Origin: Auricularia sp. M13
Taxonomy: Eukaryota > Basidiomycota > Agaricomycetes > Auriculariales > Auriculariaceae
Direction of reading: 5' to 3'
DNA length: 64,000 bases
Assembly (NCBI GenBank): GCA_037042915.1
Contig: CM073198.1
Location: forward strand, 3,844,001-3,908,000
The translations under genes and the position numbers were made by a program. Position 1 is the first letter of the stretch. Every line of letters starts with the position of its first letter. Shown one piece after another: positions 20,849 to 31,438 of the stretch. The notes below the pieces were generated by a model. That model was not told the origin of the DNA. It saw only the letters and a list, made by a program, of their open reading frames with translations, and did no database searches.

Positions 20849-23800
20849 ATGGCGTCCCTCGTTTATCGCCTGCTCGCCTTGAGCACAACGCTCCTTTATG
20901 CCAACGCGCACATCGACCCGCACGGGCTCACCTCGCTCGAGAGCGCGGCCATCCGCGCGCGCCAGCTCACAAAAATCAAGTACATCCATCTGCGCCACTC
21001 CCAGGCCACGCGCCGCCAGACGGGTGGCAGCGCGTCGCCGTCCAGCGTGCCCGGCGGCGGTGACGACGACGACGACTGGCTAGATAATTACACGTACGAC
21101 GAGGCCGAGCTTCCGATCGTCTTCGTGCCCAAGCCCGCCAGCGACGATTCGGATGTCGTCGAGAACCCGCCGCCTGTGGACGTCGTGGACTTCCCGGACG
21201 CGCCGCCCGAGAACGATGGTACCACCCAGCCTGACCTCATCACCGAGCCCCCAACGCCGGTCTGCATGATCGATCCTGCTAATAGCGACCATGACTTCGT
21301 GCGTCATTCTTTTTGCTTTTCTATGCGGAAATCGATGCTAATGTGGCTGCTTAGAACCTCATCGATGTCGGCCAGAACCTTTTGACTGGTAAAAACGGTC
21401 ACGTCGGGCGTCTCGTCGACGAGGACTTTGCGGGATACACCGAAGAACAGCTTGAAAGCTACAAGCCCCCCACGTTCATTTTCTCCAAACCTCCAAATGG
21501 ACCTGAAGGGTGAGCACTCTTCTTTGGTCGCCCGTGGCGCATCATCTCAAAACTCTGCATAGATTCTACGACCTCGTTTCCACGAGTGGCGACCAGTTCA
21601 TCGGACGCGCGAGCAATGGCGATGCCGTGGTCGTGTCCCAAAGCTCCAACGGCCAGACACCCGTCTCGATCGACGGCATCGAGGTCGTCACGACGCTCTT
21701 CACCGTCTCCTGCCAGGGCTACATCTCAACCGGACTCTCGAATGGCCTCTCCTACGTCTGGTCGACGGACAGCACCTACGCCACTCTGGCTGTCGGTACC
21801 GCAAGCAAGGACAACTCCATCTTCACCGTCCCCTCGCGCGCACCACCGCCAGCGACCGCAGAGCAGCGACGGCGCGCCGAGCGCTCGGGTGTTTCGCGTC
21901 GCGACCCCCTTGGCTCTGGCGTGACGAAACGGCATCCGCTCAGCTCGTACAGCGACGGAGCTGCGCCACGTTGCCCAAACTGGCCGCGGGATCTCTGGGC
22001 GAATGACCGACCCGGCGCGCGCGGCTACAATCCTAACGGGTGCGGCTCTGGCGCAACGTCGAGCTGGGTGCCGCAGTTCAACGTGAGTGCTATGTTAGTC
22101 GAGGCATTGAATTCCTTGCTCATTGGCCACAGTTCGGCGGATGCTGCAATGACCACGACAATTGTTTCGGTGCGAACTTCTTCTATCAGCTCTGATCTCC
22201 CGAGCTAACATCTAGGGTAGATGACTGCTACAATAAGAGGTTCGAGGGGTGCAACAGCGTGTTCACAGATTGCATGGTTTATGGCATCTGCGGACAAATC
22301 TCCTGGTGGCATCCGATCGATAAGGTGCGACCTCCCTTGAACACAGCAACTTCATCTAATATTTTCCAGATCAACTGCAAGGCTGCAGGTCTGCTCCAGA
22401 TAGCGCACTCCCTGAGTGTTGTCGGCTCATGATTGGTCACGCAGGCTATTTCTACGGATGGGTCGTGAGCTCCTGGCCGGGCCAGATCGCGTTCTACAGT
22501 GCCAACAGCGACCGATGCCAGTGCAACTGCCCGGTCGGCCTGGGCTACTGCGGCTATGTGAACAACTGCCTCGACCTCCGGAACGACAACAACAATTGCG
22601 GGGCATGCAACCGCAACTGCCCCAACAACTTCCCGAACACGCACTGCAGCGGCGGCGGGTGCGCGTGCGACAGCATGCACGGTTACTGCGGCGGGAACGG
22701 CTGCATACCGCTCACGACGAACCAGAATTGCGGCGGTTGCGGGAGACAGTGCCCGGACGACATGCACTGCGACGGCGGCGGGAACTGCGTCTGCAACGCC
22801 AACATTTGGTACGTCTTTCGGCTCACATTGAGGTGTTTAACTCTGAACGCGGGGTAATTAATACAGGGGCAACGACGACAATAACTGTGGGGCGTGTCGC
22901 AGGAGGTGTGCTAATGGCCACTCGTGCCGCGGCGGCCAGTGCGTCTGCACCGCAGACATCATGAACGATAGCAATCATTGCGGTACGTCTTTTGCTGCTA
23001 ACTGCATCTGCAGTTCTCGCACCCTGTCCAGGACCCATGACTCATTGTTATCTTTTGCTTCTGCATAGGTGGCTGTGGCAATGTTGTGCGTTGCAGCGGG
23101 TCCCTGTGTTGGTGGCTACGAGAACCGCTCACCCTGACGCTTGTGAATATGTAGTGTCCAAGAGGTACCCGCTGCGGCGGGGGACAGTGCGTTTGCGCGA
23201 ACGACCAGTGCGGGAACCTCTGCCTGGACTTCCAGACGCATCCGCGGCACTGTGGAGGATGTGGCAACGTTGTGCGTACCTTCCGTATCCTGTGTCGAAT
23301 CGCACTGCGATTTGCCTGAGAAGGGTCCACATCCTGTCTTTGTTTAGTGTCCTTCTGGGATATGCCATCTCGGCCAATGTTACACGCCCACGGAGCCGGA
23401 TGATCCCACGGTCTGCCGCCTGAAGGACGCTGTCGTGAATGGCGGGTTTGGTACGTCCCACCAGAGTCGCCTCAAGAGACTATAAGACGATATTGACAGC
23501 GCCTAGATAACTCCACTCTGGGCTATGGATGGGATGTTGTCACGCAAACAGGCCAGAGCAGCGCTGGCTACGGGTTCGACGGCGGGGCCTCTTCATTCCC
23601 GAACAGCGCGTGCGTCATCCGTGCTCACTCTTTCGGCGATAACTAACTATTACGGACTTGCACCGTTAGCGCCGTCACGATCCTCAATGGGTATCTCGAG
23701 CTCCACCAGAGAGTTCAGCTCTGCCCGAACACCGAGTACGCGCTCACCTACAATATCCGCAAAGTGGGCGGCACGCCTGGAGCATACTGCGTCTCGGCCG

Positions 23801-24101
23801 CCGTCGTCGCAGGCATCAACAGCGGGGCGAAAGTCCTGGTGCGTGCGATCTCCTCCACGATGCCGAGGAGCATGACCGCTCACACATGTTTTGTTAGCAA
23901 CCGAATGGCAACTGGGAGAGCGTCGGACCGGTCTTCATCCAGGTGGGCCAGCGCACGCCTTTCAGCCGGCCCTGGGACCCGATCACGTTCAGCGACGACG
24001 GCGTGTTCGCGTACGCGGATCTCGGCATAGGCATGTCCTGCAGCGCCGCGACGCAGTGGTCTACCTTCCGGATAGACGACGTCTCCATCTATCCGGTGTA
24101 A
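20849..24101 (+). CDS. secreted PLA2-like, Cys-rich-repeat, jelly-roll protein
   Basis: The protein opens with a signal peptide, MASLVYRLLALSTTLLYANA. A low-complexity acidic/proline region follows, then a globular part (FYDLVSTSGDQFIGRASNGD). After an intron comes FGGCCNDHDNCF and, across another, DDCYNKRFEGC, matching the phospholipase A2 active site CCxxHDxxC with its catalytic His-Asp pair and nearby cysteines. Next is a run of Cys-rich repeats of the form NCGxCxxxCPxxxxCxxGxCxC, such as NNCGACNRNCPNN and NCGGCGRQCPDDMHC, repeated at least five times over several exons. The C-terminus (DNSTLGYGWDVV onward, ending STFRIDDVSIYPV) looks like a carbohydrate-binding jelly roll. About twelve introns keep the frame open. 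It is probably extracellular, perhaps membrane- or wall-directed. Lipase activity is inferred from the motif only. Confidence 0.7.
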
Positions 24102-26448
24102 AGGCAGAGCTACTAGCAGTGTTCCAAGGTCCATGCATTGAGTTCGACAGCAGATAGTAGTACATACATACAGTTATCCAGCGTGCTCTGCACAGTAATC
24201 ACGCTTCTAGGTCATATCGCAGAAATTAGAATCACAAATCAGCTTAGTATGATAGCGTTCAGGCGTGCGGTGGTCTCATCTTGGCGACGACGACTGCGTC
24301 TGATCATGGGCCAGAACGATGAGATCGCGTCCACGACGACGACACGCGCACGTGATCTCGGACACGCCCATTCGAATTCCCTTCATCTCATCTCATGCCC
24401 ATCTTTACCGCATCAAGCAGGGCACGCCCCTTTTTCAGCCTTGACAGTTATTGTGATGGGTCCCACGCGCGCGGCGACTGTGCAATCAATATACAGTGCT
24501 GTAAGTATGCGTGCGCCCAAGCTGGAGAATCGCGACCGGGGCAGCCAACAGCGCGAACATTCCACTGCTCCGAGCTGCGGATATGGAACGTCCAACAAAG
24601 AGACGCTGCGATTGCGGCCGCGATCGCGATTGGCAGCCGTTTGCAGCTTGCAGCTTGCAGCTTGCAGCTTGTGGCGGCTGCAATGCATCGCCCACTCGGG
24701 ACGAAGGGACTTGTCAGTTTGTCTTGTCTTGTCACTAGCAACATCGTCGGGCGTTCCCCACGCTCATTTCTGGGCCCACCACTTCGCAACTGCACGCGGG
24801 ATCGGATGGCTACAGTGGCACGTCCCAACTGCGCAGAGCGTGACGCTGACAGCGCGCCTGGGAAACCCACCGGTGCCTTCTTGGGCTTCTCCACTCAGGG
24901 GGCATGGATCTCAGATGCTCGTTTCTCGTTTCATGATCGATGATAATTCGGCATTGCGGATTGCGAATTGCGACTCACTCCAAGGGATGGATGGGTGCAA
25001 TACGGGCGCCCTGCGCCGGCTACTACCAGTCTGACTCTGAGTGACACTGTCGTACGGTACTTAGCCTGATCACGAAACCAACAAGGTCAGTGTCGCTGTC
25101 ATGGAGCCGGAATTCGCAATTGCTTCGCGTGCGCGTAGGCGTGTGTTGGCGTGGCGCAAAACTCTATCTCAGCGCGGCGATTGACGGGAGGGCAGAGGGA
25201 CCACCGCGACTGGCTGGAAACGTTCCCGCGCACGGACCTATCAATGTCGTTGTGTCCACTGTCAAGGACCGGTCTTTGCAGCCTGCTGGGGGATTCGCAG
25301 GCAAACATCCGGAGTGGAACAATAACCGCGCGTCTCCTGCGCTGTTACTGTTAGGGGCCTGTCAGGGATTCCCGCCACAGCTCCGGATTATTGTACATGT
25401 GTGCGCATTGAGATTGCAGAATAGTATCCCGAGCGGCCTCCTGGCTTTCCTGGCCTCGATGCAGCTGCGAGGATAGATGGCGTGCCCAGATCGGGGCGAG
25501 CTGCATCAGAGCCATGCCAGGCTCGCGTGCGCATGCGAGTCAGCAGGCCGGGCGCGAGACGCCCACGCGCAGCACAGCGCCGGGCTGGGCGTTTGGCCGT
25601 GCAATGCGATTGTCCCAGCGTCGCCCGTTCGCATAGTGAATGTGACTGAGGCGCCTCGCCATGCAATCCCGTTCCAGCAGGAGCACTCAGCAGACGCAGC
25701 TCCCGATCGTCTTACGTACCCCGATATCTCAAGCAGCCCGTCCAGCGCCCGGCCCCAGCGCCCATACTGTACCGCACAAAATCCCGCGCGCGCGTGTATG
25801 CGCCCTGGATATCGCGACGCCACCCATGGCATCGGACGTACTTGTGGGCTCAGGCCAGGACGTAATTCGGCTATCCGGTGATCTACAGCCAGGAACGGTA
25901 TGCACAGAGTTTGCAAGCACCGCATTATGGCAGCACCCAACAACCCACAACCGCCACCATCTGGCCACAACGCTGAGCCGCGGCTCCAATCTTCCGCATC
26001 GCAACGGGAGCCCGGGAGCGAGTACAGTCATCTGGCCGTCGTCGTTATTTTTACCAAGGGCAAAGCAAGCTACAGCACGAAGAGCAGAGAGGGCGCTCGT
26101 GGGGGGTTTCGGGGGGGGCGGGGCTATGGACAAGAGGAGGACCCGCCGGTGGGGCAAGACGCACGCACATCGGCCGGAACCGTATCAGCAGATCGTAGAG
26201 GTGGGAAGCATAGGCAGCAGGCGCGTTGCTAGTCGTAGCATACATCGAGGCGGGGGCAAGCAGAGAAAGAACAGAACAGGGAGCACTGGCACTGAAGCAC
26301 TGGAAATTGAACACATGAAAAACGAAGCAGATCGGCAGTTGAAGGCTGCTATATCCGGCGGTAGAGATCGAAGCGCGATAGAGGGGGCGCCTGGCCAGGC
26401 GAGCGTCCCGTGCGTTTGGGCTTGGGCGCCCGGCGTTGCAGGCAGCAT
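24102..26448. other. 2.3 kb region with no recognised gene
   Basis: Long chance frames exist on both strands (24138-25034 and 25661-26464 on plus, 25506-25970 on minus), but none has conserved content or intron structure and they overlap one another. The stretch lies between the 3' ends of the secreted-protein gene and the MADS gene, so promoters are not expected here. A short heptamer repeat is listed separately. Confidence 0.5.
24643..24671. repeat. (GCAGCTT)n short tandem repeat
   Basis: Four tandem copies of the heptamer gcagctt in a region with no recognised gene. Confidence 0.85.
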
Positions 26449-27407
26449 TCAACGTCGCGGGTAGCCCTGCTGCTGCGGGACGGCCCAGCCGGCCGGTGGG
26501 GGCGGCGGCGGGGCGTGCTGCGGGTGCTGGAGATGGTAGGGCAGCATGGGCGCCTGCGACGGGTGGTAGCTGTGCAGCGAGTCCTGCGGCGAGCCGTACG
26601 ACTGCTGCTGCTGCTGCTGGCCGGGCGCAGACAGCGCGTACGGCTGCGCGCCCTGTTGCGGCGAGCCGTTGGTGTCGCGCCGCTGCGGCTGCGGCTGGCG
26701 CGGCGCATTCACCGGGCTCGCGGTCGAGTGCGAGCCCTCGCCGTCGTCCAGGTCGTCGGGGCCGCCGGGGGGCTTGTCCATGCCGATGGAAATGGTGCTG
26801 GGCGCGCCACGTGTGCGCGGGGGCCCGGCGCGGGAGATGGTCTGTCCGACGGGCATGGACGACGGCAGCTGGCCGCTGGGAGCGTTGAGGCAGGCCTGGA
26901 TGAGGTTCTTGCCCTCGGGCTGGGTGACGAGCGGCTGCAGCTTGGCGGTGGTGAACGTGTAGACGAGGCCGGTCTCGGACACGACGAGCAGCAGGACCTG
27001 GGTGCCGGTGAGGGTGGAGAGCTCGTATGCCTGGGTTAGGGAAATAAGCACGCGAATAGCGCCCCCGACGGGAGTCGAACGCGCCTTCTTCATGATGCCC
27101 GCCTTGCGCTTGGAAAAGGTAATGTGTCTGCGTGACTTGTCCTGGATGAACTCGATCTTGATCTTCCGCCGCCCCGCCTTCTTGTCCTTGCCCTCCTCGT
27201 CGTCGTCCTCGCCGTCCTCGTCGGGCTCCTCGTGCTGGAAGCCGAGCTCCTCGCCGGGCGCGGGTGCGTGCAGGTCGCCAGGGCGCGGCCGCTTGCGGGA
27301 GCCGGCGGGGTCAAAGTCGTCGGTGTTCAGGTCTGCGGCTGTGGGCGGGCAGGGTGAGCACTAGCAGGGCGCGGCGGGAACGCGTGCGACGGACGTCTGT
27401 ATGACAT
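26449..27407 (-). CDS. SRF/Mcm1-type MADS-box transcription factor
   Basis: The likely first exon starts MSYRRP at 27407; how it joins the next exon (DLNTDDFDPAGSRKRPRPGD) is uncertain. An acidic stretch (EDGEDDDEEGKDKK) precedes the MADS domain: GRRKIKIEFIQDKSRRHITF, SKRKAGIMKK, AYELSTLTGTQVLLLVVSE and GLVYTFTTAKLQPLV. The SKRKAGIMKK core and the IEFI start are those of the Mcm1/SRF class, which binds CArG-type DNA with partner factors and controls mating, cell-cycle and metabolic genes. Between MKK and AYEL lie 54 bases that begin GCGCGT and end ccctaacccag; removing them restores the domain, so this is a GC-AG intron that also keeps frame if retained. The C-terminal half is Pro/Gln-rich (QQQQQQ, PPPPPP), as in activation regions. 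Confidence 0.85.
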
Positions 27408-27726
27408 GGTCGCTGGTCGATCCGACAAGTAAGCAGGAACGAGACAACGAGAGCCATTCCGATTTGAAGCACCGCCGGACCTTCAATCCCAGTGACCGCC
27501 TATCCCAACTCCTCCCTTTGCATCTGTTTGTCCCAATCTGGCAACAAAACACCCATATCCGTGACGCGTCCTGTTCCGGGGTCTCACCCATCTCATCTCA
27601 GCGTTCAAATATCATCCTCATTCCGCACGCGCAAAAAGAAAAAAAACGAAACGATATACAACAAAACGCCGACGCAACAAGGGCCACGACACTCTCACAA
27701 TCTCAACTCAGAACAAAAACTCACGC
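27408..27726. promoter_or_regulatory. upstream region of the MADS gene
   Basis: This 319-base gap between the Red1-like stop and the MADS start is the only space for the MADS promoter and 5' leader. On the gene strand it is pyrimidine-rich, including a T-rich run opposite aaaaagaaaaaaaacg, as is common in fungal core promoters. No specific site is identified. Confidence 0.45.
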
Positions 27727-30700
27727 TCATTCGAGGCTTCGCAAATGAAGATCGGTGCACGTCGCGTCCCTGCACACCCCGCCTCCGGGCACCTCGTACT
27801 GGCAGATCTTGCCGTGCGGGTCGCTGCACACCTGCAAGCGTGAGCTACCCGCTCCCGCGCCCGCGCCCCCGAGCCCGGGGTACCGCCCGAACAGAGATTC
27901 ATACGCCACAAAACATCCCACGCCCGGCTTCCGCAACTATAGTCAGCACGCAACTCGTCCTCAATCACAAGCCAGCCCCGCGCCAGCGAGACACACGCGT
28001 ACTGCACCCGACGTTGCAGCAGCAGCAGCAGCATCACAACAGCAAGACAACTGGCCATGGGCCGAAAGCCACGAGAGAGAACGGATGGGAAAGATGCTCA
28101 CCTCTGCTTGCGCCGGCGCGTCTTCTGATGCGGCCGTATTGACACCCGAATCACGCGGTACGCCCAACACGTCGTCGTCCTGGTTCGCACCAAACAACAC
28201 ACAAAAGGGGGGTGGAAGCGAAGCGCAAGGGAAGGAGAAACAACAGCGAAGCAGTACGGGACCCGTCGAAAAAAGGGAGGGATGGGAAGGGTTCGCGAGC
28301 ACAGCCATGCGCCCGCGATAGACAGTTTTGACGACGACGATAGGGAGCAAAAGAAAGCAAAGCACGGCAAACGTGCGAAAGGGAAGGCAAAGGAAAAGCA
28401 ATTCGCGTCAGGACTTCCGGTTGAGCGTCTACGCAGCGAGGGAACCGATTCTTGCCGCTTGGGGTGCCCGGTCGGGCGAGATTGGCTTGCCACCTGTGCC
28501 TTGCAATGCGTGTCCTTCTTGCGCTTCGCCTTCGCGTCGTCGCTGGGCACTGCTCCCGCCGTGCCTGTGGCCGGAACTGCTGCCAGCCTCGCCGTACAGA
28601 TCGTCGTCCGAATCGCCCGCATGTGGCGCCGAAGAAGCTCGTGCACCTGTCAGTCGCAAGGCCGGCCCAAGCACGCCAGCGAATCCACGGTTAGCGCGCT
28701 TCTCCACATGAACGCGGGGTCCGACTTGCCCTGTCCGGAGCCTGCTGTCAATCGCGATCCAGGCACTGCTGGGGGCCGCATTGACGAGGGCGAGGCAGAC
28801 AGCGCGTCCAGCGAGCGTGTCAAGCCTGGGGCCGCGCCAGGCCGGCCTGGTCCTGCTTCTGCGTGAGGCATCACAAGGCCCGAGGTATGCAAGCTGAAAG
28901 GCGCGCGGTAGAAAGAAGGGTGCAGACCAGCTTCAACTCCCGGCGTTCGCGCGTGCATAGACCCGGTCTGATGCAGCAGACGCGAGTGACTGTGATGGCG
29001 ATCTGGAGCACAACGCAGTCAGCGAATATTGCTAGACAGCGTACTCACGGACCCAGTGTGGGCAGTCCAGGGATCTCGTCATCTTCACCCGGTGGCGCGG
29101 TCACTGACCGATGCCGCTCTGGCAGCACGACGTCAGCCAGCGTAGGCGTAGAAACTTCTCGCTTTAGCTCATCGACGGCCGGCACAGAAGTCGTGGACAG
29201 CACAGGCTGCTGCAGTGCCTGCTGGTGCGATAAGAGAACGCTGAAGCGGACGCGATGGCTGGCAGATCACCTTCTGGGCCTTCTTCTTCTGCTCTGCTGC
29301 CGCGATCCTCTCCTTCATCTGCTGGATCTCGAGCTCGCGCTTCTCCAGCACTGACAGTGACCGCGCAGGCGGCGCTGCCGAGTTGTGCACGGCCGGTCGC
29401 GAGGCGGCGCCGAAGGAGACGTGCTGCGAAGGCCCTTCGTCATCCTCGTCTTCGCTGTCACTCACATTGATCACATGAGGCGTTTGCCATGCGCTGTTGA
29501 GACCGAGAAACCTGAATTCTTGCGTATAGCTGGCGGAGGGTCAGGCACGTGCGGGAGTTGCACGACCCTGCCGTTACAGGAACCGATAGCGGGACGTTTC
29601 GTCGGACGCGCCCCGTTGTCTGAAGAGCCATTTGAACTTGAAGATAGCGAGCCGTCGTCGAAGTCAGCAGCCACGGGTCGAGACCGCTTTACGCCGCGCG
29701 CGCCGCCATTCAGCTCCGGCCGCAATGGGTCAGAACTGATAGTAGACGACGTGGATGGGATAGGTGGAAGGGGAGGCTTGAAGGTCTGGGCAGGGTTGGC
29801 CGAGGACTGCTTGGAAGTGGGTCGATCTCCATCCGAGTCGATGTCCATCGCGTCCGGGCTTCGTACGAGGGCTGGCGCCGCCTGTTCCTCAGGTACCCCC
29901 GCAACGCTGCGCAGGAAATCTGCTACAGGATCGGGATGCACGCCGGCATGTACGGATTGAGCGACAGTGGCGATGCTCGGGGTGCTGCTCGTCGCCATAT
30001 GCGGGCTGGCAGGTGCGTTTGCGGAAAGTGCGGCGGCCTTCTTTGATTTTAGGCTCGCCAACACGGCCCTTCGGGCTTTGAGCTCCTGCTTCTTTTGCGT
30101 CTCCATTTCGAGCAGGTCTTGGTTCGGCTGAATTCGTGCTGCCGTTCCAGGGAGAGCTGGGGCGGTGGTGGCAATTGGGATGTCGACGCCACCGGTAGAG
30201 AGGCGAGGGGAGGAGCATTGGCCCTTGCAGGTTGCGCGATGATCGTTGCGCGTGGTGTGATGATACTGGTCGCAATGACAGCGCTTGTGGGTTTTGGAGG
30301 TAGACCGGCGTTCAAAGGAGGGAAGAATTGCTGTCCAAAGGGTGTTCGCGGCGTGGTCGCAGAAATTACAGGCGAGCGAGGAGCGGGAGGCCTTGGCGGC
30401 GGCGGCTGGGGAATCTTGACCTGCTCGTTCATGGATCCAGGGTACAAAGAAGTTTCGTTCCCTTTCAGATTGAGGTTGTAGGGTAGCCGGAGGTTGAGTT
30501 CGTGGAACGCGTAGGCGATAGTTTCCTGCCGTATGCCATAGGTGACCAAGTATTCTGGAGTGACGCCCATGCCGAGCAGATCGAGGATATGTAGCTTAAT
30601 CTCATGTAACGTATCTGGAGGCACTGCAGGACGTGAGTACGAGACGGCAGTTATTTTTGGTCTGAAAGGCGATGACAACTCACTTTGTAAAAGAGGCCGA

Positions 30701-31199
30701 AGTTCTAATTCTTCTGGCGGAGGCGGACGAGCAGCAGCAGAGCGAGCGACAGTGGGACTGGGCGGTAGCAAGAGAGATTTCAGCAGAGCAGGGTCGTCAG
30801 CAGGCAGCTTGTCTGGTATGGGCGTTCGCGGCGCATTTTCATTGACAGCAGTGGACGAGGTTGTCGCAGAAGGCGGCGGTGGGGTGGATGGAACAATGGC
30901 GAGCCCCTTCGGACGAGCCGAAACGGGCACTTCAGCCTCGCTAATTTCGCCGTCTTCCTTGTCCTTGTCGCCAGGCAGCAGCACAACAGGAGCAGCAGGC
31001 GTCGGCAGAGGCTCATCGTCGTAATTGAGACTCAACGCTTGAGAATCAGGCCCAGATACGGCCAAGGGTCGACTGGGTGCCGCCTGGGATTGTGCCTGCT
31101 CCGGAGCGCGTTTGCGCTTAGCCTTGAGGGTTAACAGGCAGCAGCCCGGAGCTCGTCGGCATTGCGTTCTGGAGCAGGCGGGAGCGAAGCGGCAGCCAT
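27727..31199 (-). CDS. Red1/ZFC3H1-type zinc-finger protein
   Basis: The N-terminus MAAASLPPAPERNADELR leads to TLKAKRKRAPEQ and a long disordered, Pro/Ser-rich region with LHEIKLHILDLLGMGVTPEY and RQETIAYAFHELNLRLPYNL as conserved islands. A Lys/Glu-rich segment follows (METQKKQELKARRAVLASLK), then DVSDSEDE-like acidic stretches and a coiled coil (LEKRELEIQQMKERIAAAEQ). The last exon holds the key domain: CQYEVPGGGVCRDATCTDLH, a C-x9-C-x4-C-x3-H zinc finger like the putative zinc-finger family found in fission yeast Red1 and human ZFC3H1, which link nuclear RNAs to the exosome. Frame offsets by one base occur near 31150, 30125 and probably 28950 and 28690; these may be assembly errors. Exon joins between 27940 and 28900 are uncertain. 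It is tandem with GCN2. Confidence 0.6.
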
Positions 31200-31438
31200 T
31201 GTCGGCTGCTAGAATGGCTTCAAGACGCGAGAGAGGAGAGCCGTCCGTGAGGAGGGAAGGGATCAAACACGAACAAACACTCCAATTGCACGCGCACAAC
31301 AGGATACGATTCTGAGTGCTGAGCATGGGGTCATAATTGCTGTAGATATATACACATGATGTTGTTGGTACACTATCCTGAGCGCATAGAATACATTGAG
31401 ATGGGCATTGACGGGTCGTATACGTAATCGCAGGAGAA

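Noticed and set aside
24138-25034. 298-codon plus-strand open frame
   Set aside because: No conserved motif, runs through a heptamer repeat, and overlaps other equally long frames; it looks like chance in GC-rich DNA.
25661-26464. 267-codon plus-strand open frame overlapping the MADS stop
   Set aside because: No recognised content, and it runs antisense into the end of the well supported MADS gene.
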